Shown here: piece by piece, positions 52,104 through 63,922 of the stretch
Layout of the letters: every line of letters begins with the position of its first letter
How positions within the stretch are numbered: position 1 is the stretch's first letter
NCBI RefSeq assembly: GCF_032362555.1
Contig: NC_083516.1
Coordinates: forward strand, 5,791,001-5,855,000
Direction of reading: 5' to 3'
Length of the DNA stretch: 64,000 nucleotides
From: Amyelois transitella
Taxonomy: Eukaryota; Arthropoda; Insecta; Lepidoptera; Pyralidae
Notes under the pieces: generated by a model
Database searches by the model: none
Told to the model about the DNA's origin: nothing
The model's input: only the letters and a program-made list of their open reading frames with translations
Translations under genes and position numbers: made by a program

Positions 52104-52952
52104 TTCAGCAAAATAACAGTTCCAAATTAAATTATAAAACTAATAATTTTTAGATTTTGTTTTGTTTTCCCACCCTAGCTGCAACCACACACGCACGAGT
52201 TTTCTAACTGACTTATACTGACAATGACAGACAACTGACACTGAAAAATATTGTGAGTAAAACTAAAAAAAAACAAGATGCGTTGTGCTGAGGAGGCTTT
52301 ATTAATAATTATAAATAAATGAGTTTATTTCTTAGTGTCTATTTCTTATTTATGTAGTGATAGTTACCATAATAAATTTAAAATAAAATTAATTAAAGAA
52401 AACTAAAAGATAAAACTACAATACGGCCTAAATATAAAACTAATACTTATTTACAAAAATGTAAGTCTTGGCAGATCAGAAGAAGACTTCGGTCTTGAGG
52501 TAAAATGCCAAAAATTTAATTAACCTCGACAATTTTTCGGGCGATGACGTAGAGATGAAGTTGGAGGCTTTATTCGGACGAAAACGATGTTACATTGGTA
52601 AAGATACGCATGGTTTATTATGGGAATTTAATATACAAAATGAAAATAAAATCAATTAAAATACGCTGTATTGAGTCCTATTGGCACCAAGATAGCGAAA
52701 TAGCGATTCGGCCCTTATGAACAAACAATCAAAGTCACAAACACACTACTTCTTTAATGTAGTGTAGTTAGTAGTTATTATAGTTTAGAAATTGTTATAT
52801 TGTGTTGTGCACAAGCCTTTGCTTCTACTGCTTTATATGTCAATGTCATCCTAAAAATAAAATTTCGAGGTTAGGTCGTGCAAGTCTAGTGCAAGTCCAA
52901 CTTAATCCAACTTGTTGTGATAGTTTTAGGTTATGTTTTCTTTTGAATAAAA
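52104..52952. promoter_or_regulatory. divergent promoter region between WDR12 and WDR75
   Basis: 849 bp separate the two start codons, which point away from each other. There is no TATA box at a sensible distance from either and no intervening gene, as expected for a shared housekeeping promoter. No known motif such as a DRE was recognised by eye. The exact transcription starts cannot be placed. Confidence 0.6.
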
Positions 52953-55900
52953 ATGGGTGTTAAAACTTACAATAGTAATATTGTAGATTGCAAATATAAT
53001 TTCCAAAGAAAGTCGTGTAGAAGTATCATAGAACGTCAACCTGTATTTTCTCCAGATGGACTGTAAGTAGATAGTCAACTCGTGTTGCTTTATTTTCGGC
53101 AGATATACAGGTATAATGCATTCCTCGTACGTACGTTAGCTGAAAGAGGCAACGGGTGACACTCGCGCGGGCAGCTTTCTTACACAGCTTATTGCTATTG
53201 CAATACAGATAGATAGATAAAACTCTTTATTGCACCATAAGAGTAAAACAGCACAAAACAGATAGAGATGGTACAAAGGCGGACTTAACGCAACTAATGC
53301 AATCCCTTCCAGTTAACCTTTGGGTGGAAGGAAACCTAACAGGAGATTGGTGTTGGCGCAGCAGCGCATTATGTACAAACATATTCTATTTATTTCAGAT
53401 CAGTTCTTGTTATAGTGGAGAATGTGATACGAGTATACAATATCCAAACATGCGACTGTGTAAGAACACTTGAAACTGAATCAAAAGTCAATGAAATTGT
53501 TAATATAGAATTCCCAGACAATGAAGATTATAATTTATATGGATGTTCAGATAATGGATGTGTTACAACTTGGACATGGGAAAAAGGAGCTGTTCTTAGA
53601 GAAACCGTAAGTTTTGAGATTTTTATATTAAGTAAGGTTTTTTAAATGTACAGGTAGTTAAGTGCTTCTGGTACAAGCAATTTTCAAATATCTATTACAT
53701 ATTTCTTAATTTAAAGATATAATGTACAATATTTCCTTTGTTCTAGAATCTTAAACTGCCGCCCAATACCAGGGTAGTTACTTTCAACATGATCGACAAT
53801 TCAAAATGCTTTATAACAGCTATGCGGACTTCTTCCATACAACTTCACCTGGGTACATACTCGTTAAAAACTGGGGATTTGTTAATGGAGTACACACATA
53901 GAGAAGTGAAATACAATGAGATGATCCGTGTGGCTATTGGTTGGTGCTATGGTTATAGATTTGCAGCTATAATAAATGGTACAAAAATACTTACTATACA
54001 AAACCTAGATCAACCTCATGTTGTCACATAGTAAGTATATTTTCAATATTCTATTTTTTAGGACCTGCCCATAATAATAACAGAAGGATCAAGGATAAAA
54101 ATTAAATAGGTGTATATGTAAAGCAGGGTTTGAAAATATTGGATATTTATTTTAAATATCAAAATCATAAACTGAACATTATGCACTATATATCATATAC
54201 ACAGTTAAATAACTTCAGTGGTGTCATCATTATCCTATGTATTATTAAATACATATATTTATTCATTTTTAGTTTTTAAACTTATCAGTCTTATTAATTT
54301 TACAGTCTTACAAACTCCAATCAGATTCGGATATTAGGGATTGCGGCTCACCATAAGGAGAATGCTGTAGCCATCTCGGATGCTCTGGGCAGAGTGACAG
54401 TCATGCGAGGCAATCTTTTCGATTACTCTCAGGTTGCTAAAGAACAAATGCATTGGCATTATCTGCCAGTGTTTGCAGTTTGCTTTTCGAAGCAAGGTGA
54501 GTTTATATACTTTCTTTTGCCTATAACTTATCATGTATAATTTGTAGTCTATGTGTTTTATAAGAATAATAAATAAGAATATAGCTATAGTCCATTTGTT
54601 TATGTTTAATAGTAAAGAAAAATTATATTTGTAATAAGTTTGTTATTTCTCTTAATGACCAAGAATTAATTTACGAACAAAGGCAAATAAAGATTGTTTA
54701 TATTTTTCTTTTTTAAGTACCTATACCAATAGACTTTAACATCAAATGAATTGCTGTAAAGTTTCATTCAATTCTGTTTTGGAGTTTTAATAAGAGAGAA
54801 TAGAAAACATTTTCAGATTCTTCTACACTTTATTCACATTGTAAAACTACATTTGTTCTTTAATAATATTACAGGTAGTTATCTATATTCCGGTGGCATG
54901 GAAGAAGTATTAATTAAGTGGACTCTCGGTCACCTGGCAAATAAATCTGATGAAAAGGAGTTCATCCCTAGGATCCCTGGGATTATAAGATTCATAACTG
55001 TAAATAACACACACGTGGCAGTTACTCTCTCAAATAATTGTAAGTACTATTACATACTATAATTGTAAGTACTACATAGCCCTAAAATTATTTTCACACA
55101 TGGATTGGATTTTTTATATGTATTAAAATTGTGTCTGCAAGCCTTAAAATGCTTTACAAGAACTTTCCCACACAGTCATGGTTTTGAGCTTGTTAAAATT
55201 TTATATTTATTTCCTAGAGAATTTCTTACTATGCTATTGGGATTTGTGCCAGGATGGTAATGATGAGTTTTGGTTTTTATACAACAGACACAACTAAAGA
55301 TAGGTAGGCGTTTGTCAACTCGAAGCATATGGACAAGAATCAAATGTCTGTGTAATTATGATTTATTGCATGTAGTGCCAACAAGTATCTAAACATAGGC
55401 CATTTATTCATCAGCTGTGGTGATAGCATCGACTCAGTTACGAGTTGTGTCCACGATATTGGAATGCGGCGGCCTGTCACCGGCGGCTCGTGCCATCGGC
55501 ACTTCGTTCGTGTACCACCGCCCCTCGGCCGCCTTGCTGATGGGGGGCCGTACTGGACATCTGCAGGTGTATTCCACAACGACCAACAAAGTGCTCTACA
55601 ATGTAAGTCATACCGATGAGCCGCTCCATCTTTTTCTTACCTTTGTCAAAAAAACAACTGATGAATGGAAACATTCATCTAGTGCTTCAAATATGATCAT
55701 ATCTGAGTAAGGCTTCCCTGCTAACAGGAGATAATGAAGATCAGACATTGACTTTTAATATCTGACTAACCCACACCCTGAATCATGCTGCACTCTTAGT
55801 AAGACAACCTGTACCAACGCCAGTTGATGGGAAATATAAAACTTCACATGTCCCTTGCGGGTTAACCAATATAAACCAATACACATTTTCCATGTTTCCA

Positions 55901-58900
55901 CAACTCAATAACTATAATATTTCTTTTAATTTTCAGATTGACGTGACCCAGGTAAACAAAATTTCAGCTCAACGAGAGAACCTAATGCCCTTAGAAACCG
56001 AAATAACATGCGCGGCGGTGAATCGCGACGGTCAGTGGCTAGTCACTTCCGAATACAGAAACGATGGGCTAATGTACCCCGAAGAGAAACTAAAATTCTG
56101 GTCCTTCAGCGGAAAGCACGGGCCTTCATTCACACTTAATACATGCGTCAATCTTTCCCATGGAGGCTGCAATGTTGTATCTTTAGCGTTAGACAATAGA
56201 GGAGAATTTTGCGTGTCTGCAGGCGCGGACCAAAAGTTCAGGATATGGAAAAGAGAATCGCATAAAACAACAGAAGGAAAGAGAGTTGCATGGAGTTGCC
56301 TCACGGCGTGTTACTATTCATCCGGTATCGCACAGTTTACATCGAATGATGCTTTTAATAAATTTAAAGTAGGAGACATTCAATCTTCTACTGATAGCCC
56401 AAGGTATATGACAGTGAATGATAACAATGATGTTGTTAGAAAGATATTTAGGGCACACAAAGAGATCGTGGGTGCTAGAAGTGTCGATCCAGGGATGAAG
56501 AGTAATAAGGATCTAGATATGGGCGGCGTGGCTATATCGCAGGATGCGTCGTTGATCGCTGCCTGGTTCGGATGCAAGTTGACATTGTGGGACACACATT
56601 TGTGCACATTAAGAACAGTGCTGTCGCATCCCGCGTTGCGTCCGAAAGGGAAACAAGTCAAGTTTGGCAGTTCTGACGCGGCACATTATGTAAGTATAAT
56701 CAACAGTACGTTATCTTGTGAATATAGTAATAAATTGATTAGACTTGAATGATAACCTCTCTCATTTTTTTGGAAAGTGAAATTAAATTAGTAATGTCAT
56801 CAACATGTATGTCTCTATGGGAATTTAGAATTATAATTGTCGTGTTTTTAAATCTGTAGTTAACAGCCTTTGCTGTACTGACAGCATAGGCTGGGAACTA
56901 CATGCCGATTTAAAAACATTATAATCTGTATACTTAAAAAATATTTGAATTATATCAAGACCTTTTTGAGTTAACGCGAGAAAAATTTACCAGTTAAATA
57001 TTTCAAATAGATTAAAATCACTACATAGTATAAAACATAGTCGCTATTTTAGTGTGTTTGTCTGTTTGCTTAAATCTTTAAAATTACGCAACGGATTTTG
57101 ATGCGGTTTTTTGTAACAGGTAGAGTGATTCAAGAGGAAGGTTTTTATGTATAATTTTTTCCGAATTTTGCACCCGTGCGAAGCCGGGGCGGGTCGCTAG
57201 TTCATCATAAAATAAATAATTAAATGCAAAAATAATAAAATTGTTGTTTGTAAAAAAGAAATTACATATAAAGATGATAGATTGAGAGATACCTACATTG
57301 ATAGAAAATATACAAATAAGATTCTTTCTTCCAGTTGGTGTGCACGACAGACACTGTCTTGGCCGTGTGGAGTTTGTTGTCTTTGTCTATTAAATGGCTG
57401 GTGCAAACACATCCCACATGCCTCACCTCGGATCCTTTTTCAAACAAAATGGCGGTCACCACAACAAACAATGATGGTAATTTTATATTTTCTAATGATA
57501 TACAGAATGGTTGATATGTTCATTTATACTTTTATTACTTGCAGTTTTGTTTATTACGGATTAATCAAAAAAATATTATACTAGTAATCAAAAGTAATAA
57601 CCGTAATGTTTATAATTCATATATTTCCCGCTAACAAATGCTAGAAACAGTTAAATTAATCGCAATTTTAGGTATGTTAACCGAAAGTTGCGAGTAAACA
57701 AATTAGCGATGTTTATTTATATATTTATGTACATCAAGGAAAAAATAAGAATAAACCATTAAATAACGAGAAATTCAGTAGAAGGGCACTACTTATTATT
57801 ATTGAAGTTATTAGTAAAAAAATACATGTTTATAAATGAAAGTTAAAAGTAACTTATATTTATAAACATGTGTTCATTTATACTTGTTTTACAAAGATAT
57901 ATTATATATTTTTGTTTGTGACGGATAAACTAGACAAAAATTGGACTGAATTTAGTGAGAAACACAAAGATATGATAGATTCAGGAAAAACCTCACCATC
58001 GTGTTCATAATTCGTATCTTTCTCGCTATCAAATCCTAGGAACAATAGAATCAGTCAGCAAAGATTACTCTTAAGTTTAGATTGATAGATGTTCATATTC
58101 ATTTATATTTGCTTTATGAAGATAAAGTATTTGTGAAGATATATCATCTGACCTTCAAGAGAAACTTAATCCCTCAGAGAATAGTTTGTTATTAATTATA
58201 TAGATATTGTTTATATTTCATATGTTTCTCGCTAATGAATGCTAGCAACTTCAGCGAATATAAGTTAATCTTTTCGTAAATCTTCATAATATCATGTATG
58301 CTATTCTAAGTAGCTAATATATTCATAGATTTTTAAAGAGAATTTACAACTTTTTATTTTAAGAATATTTCTTTTCTCAATTTCAGTTTACGTATTCACC
58401 CCGCATAGTTCCGTTCCAGTGCTGAACCGCAAAGCTTTGTTAGACCCCAAGACAGGCGTCTTCAAACTATGTACTTTTGGAGCGTCTTCAGGGGATGATA
58501 TCAGATTGTACCTTATGAGAAATGATACGGTAATAAGACTTAAAGCTTCTCACTCGCATGTCTGCCATACTTACAAATATTATTAAGTTTATATGTCTGG
58601 TACTTTTGTTTGTTTGTATGTTCATTTTCATGCCGCAAAAACTGTAGAGATTGTAATGACTTAAGCACAGAATTAAATTTAACCTTGTAGAGATTAACTC
58701 TATTCAATAAAATTCTGTTGCAAAAATGTAATCAGGGCAATTACACAATCATAAACAGGTACCGCCTAGTTTTTGTTGACATTATAGTAATGCAACTTTG
58801 ATGTAGGTATTGCATAACTATTGTTCATCTTTGTATGAATTTTTGATATATATATTTTTTTATTATTCTTGACATATGATTAGGAACATCACATATCTTT

Positions 58901-59952
58901 TATTATAAAATTTACATAAACATATGCAGGCGATATAAATTTTCATTAACTTTCCAGGAGATCTACAGCCTAGAGCCAGAGAAGACAGAAGAGGACAGTT
59001 TGGAAGTGATATCTAGACGCAACCTTCCCACTTCCAACTTCGGAGCATTACTCGCTGAGACACAGCTGTCGGGCGTGAGGCAGGCGGTGCCGGTTAGCAC
59101 TGATGCTGAACAGGACACTGCGAATACGTCTGTATTACAAGTACGTTTATTAAGTTTTTCAATAATACATAATATCACGTCTTTTTCCCTTAGGGGGTAG
59201 ACAGAGCCAACAGTTTCTTAAAGACTAAAATGCCACGGCAAGCTGTACGGCTAAATGATGGAATTGAGATTTACTTACATAAAATGACGTCTCTTTCCCG
59301 GAGGGGTAGGAATAGGCTATATCTAACCTGTAAGATCTTTAAATATGACTCTTTTACTGGTTCCATAACCTTGGATTTCGGTACTACATTTCTTCTAGGG
59401 AGCTAACCCTAGCAGAAATGTAGCTATTACTTGCTTTATATCCGCTATACTCTTTGAAAACTGATGTGCACCAAAGATCAGTATTAAAAGACTATAAGAG
59501 CAACCTAAATCCCATTAGTATGCGAGCTTTTTAACTGTTCTTAACCAGAGAGTTTTCAGTAATATCATCTGATTAAAAAAGTTCAATAGATGCCTTTATA
59601 AATAGTCCTATTACGGGCAGTATCGTATCTCATAACATAATTCATATTATTTCAGTTCCTCGCAGCTTCTCCACACATGGTACCCCCAGTTAGCCTGCTC
59701 TGCACCTCTTTCTTACAACAAATGTCAGGTCAAACTCAAGAGGTAGAAGACCAAACAGAAGAACAAGGCGATAAAGCTCGAGAAGAACCGGATTCCAGTG
59801 ATGAAGAAGGTGCTCTCAAAGAGCGTGACGTCCCCAAAGTCGAACAATTCTGGACACCAAGTTACGAAAACGTGAAAGAAAAGAAACTAATCAAAATATT
59901 AAAAGAACCATTCTTAGACTTGCACACGACATCGACAATATGTGGATTGTAA
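52953..59952 (+). CDS. WDR75: WD repeat-containing protein 75 homologue (eleven coding exons)
   Basis: Nucleolar WD40 protein of the t-UTP/UTP-A subcomplex of the SSU processome (yeast Utp17/Nan1), needed for Pol I pre-rRNA transcription and 18S processing. Exons: 52953-53062, 53399-53606, 53747-54030, 54306-54496, 54875-55039, 55415-55602, 55937-56689, 57335-57476, 58387-58529, 58958-59140, 59656-59952. All junctions are GT-AG and in frame: 887 aa, slightly longer than human (about 830). The ATG has a good context (AAAATGG). The N-terminal half holds degenerate WD repeats (YLYSGGMEEVLIKW, LLMGGRTGHLQVYS); the large exon 7 carries the second propeller (FCVSAGADQKFRIWKR, IAAWFGCKLTLWD). The C-terminal region has the MVPPVSLLCTSFL segment that matches the conserved family tail, followed by an acidic stretch with DSSDEE. 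Identification rests on overall order and these blocks, since WDR75 is poorly conserved. Confidence 0.92.
53208..53340 (-). mobile_element. retrotransposon 3' end fragment in WDR75 intron 1
   Basis: Contains AAACTCTTTATTGCACCATAA, whose reverse complement carries a poly(A)-signal-like CAATAAAGAG, followed by CTTCCAGTTAACCTTTGGGT. I recognise this arrangement from the 3' end of a common lepidopteran non-LTR element in reverse orientation. It begins with a short GATA repeat. Confidence 0.55.
57034..57201 (+). mobile_element. non-autonomous Helitron-type 3' end
   Basis: In WDR75 intron 7. Words in order are GCAACGGATTTTGATGCGG, TAGAGTGATTCAAGAGGAAG and GTGCGAAGCCGGGGCGGGTC, ending GCTAGT. The CTAG end followed by T at 57197-57201, directly after a GC-rich segment, fits the Helitron rule of a CTRR terminus inserted before T. 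The 5' TC end is not certain. No Rep/helicase coding sequence is present. Confidence 0.6.
59165..59272 (-). repeat. dispersed SINE-like family, 3' part, minus orientation
   Basis: In WDR75 intron 10. On the plus strand it shows ATCACGTCTTTTTCCCTTAG, GGGGTAGACAGAGCCAACAG, TTAAAGACTAAAATGCCACGG and AAATGATGGAATTGAGATTT. It is the reverse complement of the 16602-16692 type and extends further 5' in the element. Confidence 0.75.
59276..59312 (-). mobile_element. LINE 3' tail fragment, minus orientation
   Basis: CATAAAATGACGTCTCTTTC then CCGGAGGGGTAGG is the reverse complement of the end of the LINE relic at 34257-34305, with two or three substitutions. It sits directly next to the SINE-like copy at 59165-59272. 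Confidence 0.65.
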
Positions 59953-59953
59953 T

Positions 59954-59959
59954 AATAAA
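59954..59959 (+). terminator. candidate WDR75 polyadenylation signal
   Basis: AATAAA begins two bases after the TAA stop (59950-59952). The next gene starts at 60093, so the WDR75 3' UTR must be very short or run into the kinase gene. Confidence 0.5.
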
Positions 59960-60092
59960 TTTATATTTTAATACACTTAATTGTTTTCTTATCTTGAGTT
60001 AATGATAAGCTAATTATAATTTACAACAAATATTTGCCGTGCCGTACAGTTACATTATTTTTCAACTTTGAGTTACACACACGTTAGAAATA

Positions 60093-61671
60093 ATGGAATT
60101 ATTGACTAATGTAGAAATCGCTTCAATAGCTAAACAATGTGGATATCGTTCAGTTATCGATTGGTCGCTTGAAGATCTCTCGGACAAAGTCATTGGATAT
60201 CTTGGAGACCATTTAAAACTCAATATTGTAGTCCTGTTTGAAGGAAATCAGTTGGATCTTAAATTATTTGTGAAATGCATGCCGAGATTCGATAAATGGA
60301 AAGCCGAATATCTTAAAGAATTAAGTTTTTTCAAGAAAGAATTCGTCATGTTGAGCGAACTTTTCAAGGAATTTCCTGATAAAATGGGTAAGCAAATCTG
60401 TCTCATAATAGCGTATTCCCTATGACTTACGGGGTAGACAGAAACAACAGTCTCTTAAAGACTGAAAAGCCACGTTCAGTTTAATGATGGTATTGAGATT
60501 CAAATAGTGACAGGTTGCTAGTCCATCGCCTAAAAGTGTATGTACATATTCGTAGGATATTATTAACAATACACATTAAAATATTGAATATATAAATACA
60601 CACATTTTAGTAGCTAATACCGCGCCTCTTATGCCTACATTGCCATAGCTGTTTGCCAAATTTCGACCAAATTCCCTTTGGGAGTTTTAGGTTTGCATTG
60701 TGCATAAAGACTTTATTCATATACAGATAATTTGTTTTTCAGGCTTGCGAGAGTGGCGACCGAAGTTATATTTTATTCGAAATGACCTATTCGTGTTCGA
60801 AGACGTAACTCAACAAGGCTATAAAATGCCTAACCATCTAGAACCGATGGACTTGGACGATATTATAACAACAGTCAAAACTATAGCTAGATTTCATTCA
60901 GAATCTATTCTCTTTGAAGAGAGGAAAAGTAAAAGCCTTGGAAGATCGTATTCGATTTGGGAAGACTACAAGGACTATCTTCAAGAACCAGATAAAGGAA
61001 AAAGCTGGCGTGATACAGGACGAAATGCTGTAATTGACTTTCTTAAAGAGTATTCAAGTTTTAAAACCTTCTCCGATTTTATACAAAGAATAGAAACAGT
61101 TATTCCTAAATTATTCGACGATGCAATAACCCTAATGGCTCCGAAGCCTGAAGAAAGAAATGTCATAGTCCATAGAGATCTCTGGACCAACAATATATTA
61201 ATCAAGAGGGAATACCTTGGGAGTTCCCATGCTGTAATAGTTGATTTCCAAACAGTGTTATACTGTTGCCCGATGCTAGATTTATCCTCATTGATATATT
61301 TTAATACTACGAAATTATTCAGAAAAAAATATACTCAGGAGATAATTAATATTTATTATGAAACTTTGTCGGAAGAGTTAAAATTTGCAGACCTCGATAT
61401 AAATACTTTTATTGATAAAACAGGACTTAATCTTCTGTATGAAAAAAGTATTGTATTTGGTATTACACAAGCAGCCTTGATAGTGCCAATAGCAACGATG
61501 CCCCCCGAAAAAAAAGAAGAAATATATTGTAACCCCGAAACTTCTGCGAAAGCTAATGTTGTGTCGAGAAGCGAAGAATTTATAGAAATAGCCAGAGAAA
61601 ATAAAAAATACCATGATAGAGTTCTCGAATTATTTGATGAAATTATAGAAAGATACATCTACTCGAGTTAA
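60093..61671 (+). CDS. ecdysteroid-kinase-like / CHK kinase-like protein (EcKL)
   Basis: Small-molecule kinase-fold protein of the EcKinase (CHK-like, formerly DUF227) family, expanded in insects and linked to ecdysteroid 22-phosphorylation and detoxification by phosphorylation. Exons are 60093-60387 and 60743-61671, joined in phase 1: 407 aa, a normal length. Visible kinase landmarks are a candidate ATP-binding Lys61 (LFVKCMP), helix-C Glu83 (FFKKEFVML), catalytic-loop HRDLWTNN with His242, Asp244 and Asn249, and metal-binding VDFQ with Asp266 (VDFQ replaces the DFG of protein kinases in this family). No signal peptide or membrane segment is seen. All catalytic residues are present, so the enzyme is probably active; the substrate cannot be deduced. 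The 355-bp intron holds a SINE-like insertion. It starts only 140 bp after the WDR75 stop. Confidence 0.9.
60410..60535 (-). repeat. dispersed SINE-like family, bridging copy, minus orientation
   Basis: Inside the EcKL intron. It carries the 3'-part words (GGGGTAGACAGAAACAACAG, GACTGAAAAGCCACGTTCAG), then TTTAATGATGGTATTGAGATT, then the 5'-part word AATAGTGACAGGTTGCTAG and CCATCGCCTAA. It therefore proves that the two repeat types seen elsewhere in the window are halves of one element. Confidence 0.8.
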
Positions 61672-62381
61672 TACTCGAATCAAGCATGAAATCGCCGATT
61701 TGCGAATCGCCAACACTATTAAAAATATTTTATCTATGTTTGTACCTGTGATTTGTACCTATAGACAATTCTTATATATATTAATTTAGTTTATAAAGAA
61801 CTTTGATGTTATTTCAATTCTAATTATAAAGACTGGAAAAATTGTCGTTTTGTCATTCTAAATTAGGTACTATACCTACTGTTTATAACTGGTGGTTCCT
61901 TTGATGAACCAAAAAGATTTCCGTTACCATTTTTTACTTCCGTTTTGAAAAAGCTTCTAGGTATGTTTTTTATTCTTCTCCATCTTTATTGTATTTTCTG
62001 TTTATATTGATGGTTTTGAAAGTAACACAGTAACGTTACTTTTAAGACCACCACTTCGCCCAAGACTAATGCGTAACCTTAAGATTTTAAACAAAACGAA
62101 GTAAGGTCACTATCGATAGGCTAAAATAATATTGAAGTTACTATCTATCTAAAATTACTTCTATATTAGTATTGTAGTTATTGAGTTTGCGATATCAATA
62201 CGATTAGGAGGTTAACTATTGATAGTCAAACTATCCATCTTGTCGTGGACGTCATTCCATAGTTCGGCCACCTAAGTACCTACTTAGTAGTTTTTCGTAC
62301 AATGTACCGATGTACATAGATCACTTTGTTTTAACTTTAATTTTTTTTCTATAGACAAAAATAATACTTTATTATTATGTA

Positions 62382-62545
62382 TATCATGAGAAGAGAGGAA
62401 GGTCATGTTACTAAAAATAGCCTTAAATATGGAATTGGAAGGTTTAAGAAGTAGGGGAAGAACGAAAAAGAGATGGATGGATTTGGATTGGATATTTCAG
62501 CGTGGCGAACAATTTCATGAAAAACATATCCTATAGACATGAAAG
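62382..62545 (+). pseudogene. LINE reverse-transcriptase C-terminal relic
   Basis: Two frames together recall the end of a non-LTR retrotransposon polyprotein. The first gives IMRREEGHVTKNSL. After a frame change the second gives LNMELEGLRSRGRTKKRWMD, where the family usually has a similar Arg/Lys-rich RGRPKKRWMD. A KTYPID segment after a stop fits the usual ending. The frameshift and stops make it inactive. It lies between the tandem EcKL genes. Confidence 0.6.
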
Positions 62546-62894
62546 TCAAACTCCGTTGTAGGTATGAAAGTTTAAACTCGGAACTCAAAATTTATCATAT
62601 TAAATATTTTATAGTTGTTTATTCATAGAGTATAAATACCATATTTGTTTGATACAAATACGAAAAAGATACATAAAAGAGATAACATTGTTATTTTAGT
62701 TTAAATAATAATTTTCCAAAGTTTACGTACGTGGCGCTCATTATTTGCGCAATCTTTGTTCGTATTCAAATACATTTACTGATATTACTATGACGTGGTT
62801 ATTGTAATTAGAAGACAATTTCATTTCCCATTGATTTATATTTTAATAAATACATTTATGAATTTCATTCAGCACAATGCATAGGTAGTTACCA

Positions 62895-63175
62895 GTTAGT
62901 CTTCACCTCTCTGGTGAGGAGCCCGAGCTTCGCGATTTTGGATTAGATTCGTCAGAGATTTACACGAAGCGACTTCCAGTTGCCTAGATGTGCAGGTTTA
63001 AGCAGGTCCCTCACCGTGAGGGCTTCTTCACAGCTAAAGTTTCTAGACCAATCCGGCTTCAATTTGCCATATTAGGTAGATGATTGCCATTAACGCGTGC
63101 AGTGCCATGGGTGCACTCTGGTACCTACTGGTATTATTTAACAAAAAGCGATTGTCATGCTTTAATTAAAAGTAC
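62895..63175. repeat. probable dispersed repeat
   Basis: Contains CTTCACCTCTCTGGTGAGGAG, GTGCAGGTTTAAGCAGGTCC and CTCACCGTGAGGG, words I associate with the lepidopteran repeat that usually carries a GCAGGTTTCCTCACGATG-type segment. Diverged, with ends unclear. Confidence 0.35.
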
Positions 63176-63591
63176 CCTTTCCAGGCCTTCATCTGCTTAG
63201 TTTAATGTTGTTTTTCTTGTTTTTACGAAACCTTATTAGATAACTATATTAAATAACTAATAAATAGCGTTTGTTAAATTTCTTAGGATTTTTCTGTTGT
63301 ATTTTTTATCAAATACAAAATTACATAACATCAGCAAGCTATCAACCAACCAATATTTGTTTTGGTATCAAAGGCATTTGGTACATTACATGATTACATA
63401 CATTGCATGTAATGTACTTACAAGATGACATATTTACTTTTGTATTAATATTACTACCTAGTCCCCGACTCAGACAAACTGAGGACAACTCCTGATTGTA
63501 CTTACTCATATACTTAAGAACAATATCGGCCAAAATTTCTTCATTTATTTTTTGTATTTTCTTGCTTAGAGTTGTTCAATAAAAGCCAGCC

Positions 63592-63922
63592 ATGGAAGCA
63601 TACAGTGAAGATTCAAATAAATTTATTACGGAAGAAAATTTAAAGCAAATAGTTGAGAATTGTGGTTACACAGACAAAGAACTAAGTTTTAAAACTTATC
63701 TTAAACATGCTAGTGATAAAATGCTAGGGTTTATAGCTGATTACTGGCGGCTTCAAATACATGTGACGAATAACAAATCGGGGTCAAGAAAAGTGCTACA
63801 CTTTTTCATTAAAGGCGCGTCAAAATCTAACGAAGCAAAAGCAAACATGGCGAAAGAGTATAACCTGCTTGAAAAAGAAGTATTATTGTATGCTACCATC
63901 AAAAAGAAGCTTGATATTAATG
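63592..63922 (+). CDS. second EcKL/CHK kinase-like gene, first exon (cut by window end)
   Basis: ATG at 63592 opens 110 codons plus one base to a GTAAGT donor at 63923. The exon ends inside a Gly codon (DIN then G), exactly where the upstream EcKL gene has its only intron (DKM then G), in the same phase. It shows the family's N-lobe: a central candidate ATP-binding Lys74 (HFFIKGAS) and Glu96 in LLEKEVLLY. Similarity to the neighbour is clear in layout but modest in sequence, so the duplication is old. The catalytic loop must lie beyond position 64000. The AAGCCAGCC before ATG gives a good start context. Confidence 0.85.

Larger units (their letters stand above)
61672..63591. other. spacer between the two EcKL genes
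   Basis: About 1.9 kb with no gene. It contains a decayed LINE fragment (62382-62545) and a probable repeat (62895-63175). The AATAAA of the upstream gene is not obvious near its stop. The downstream gene's promoter must lie just before 63592, but no TATA box with good spacing was found. Confidence 0.6.
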
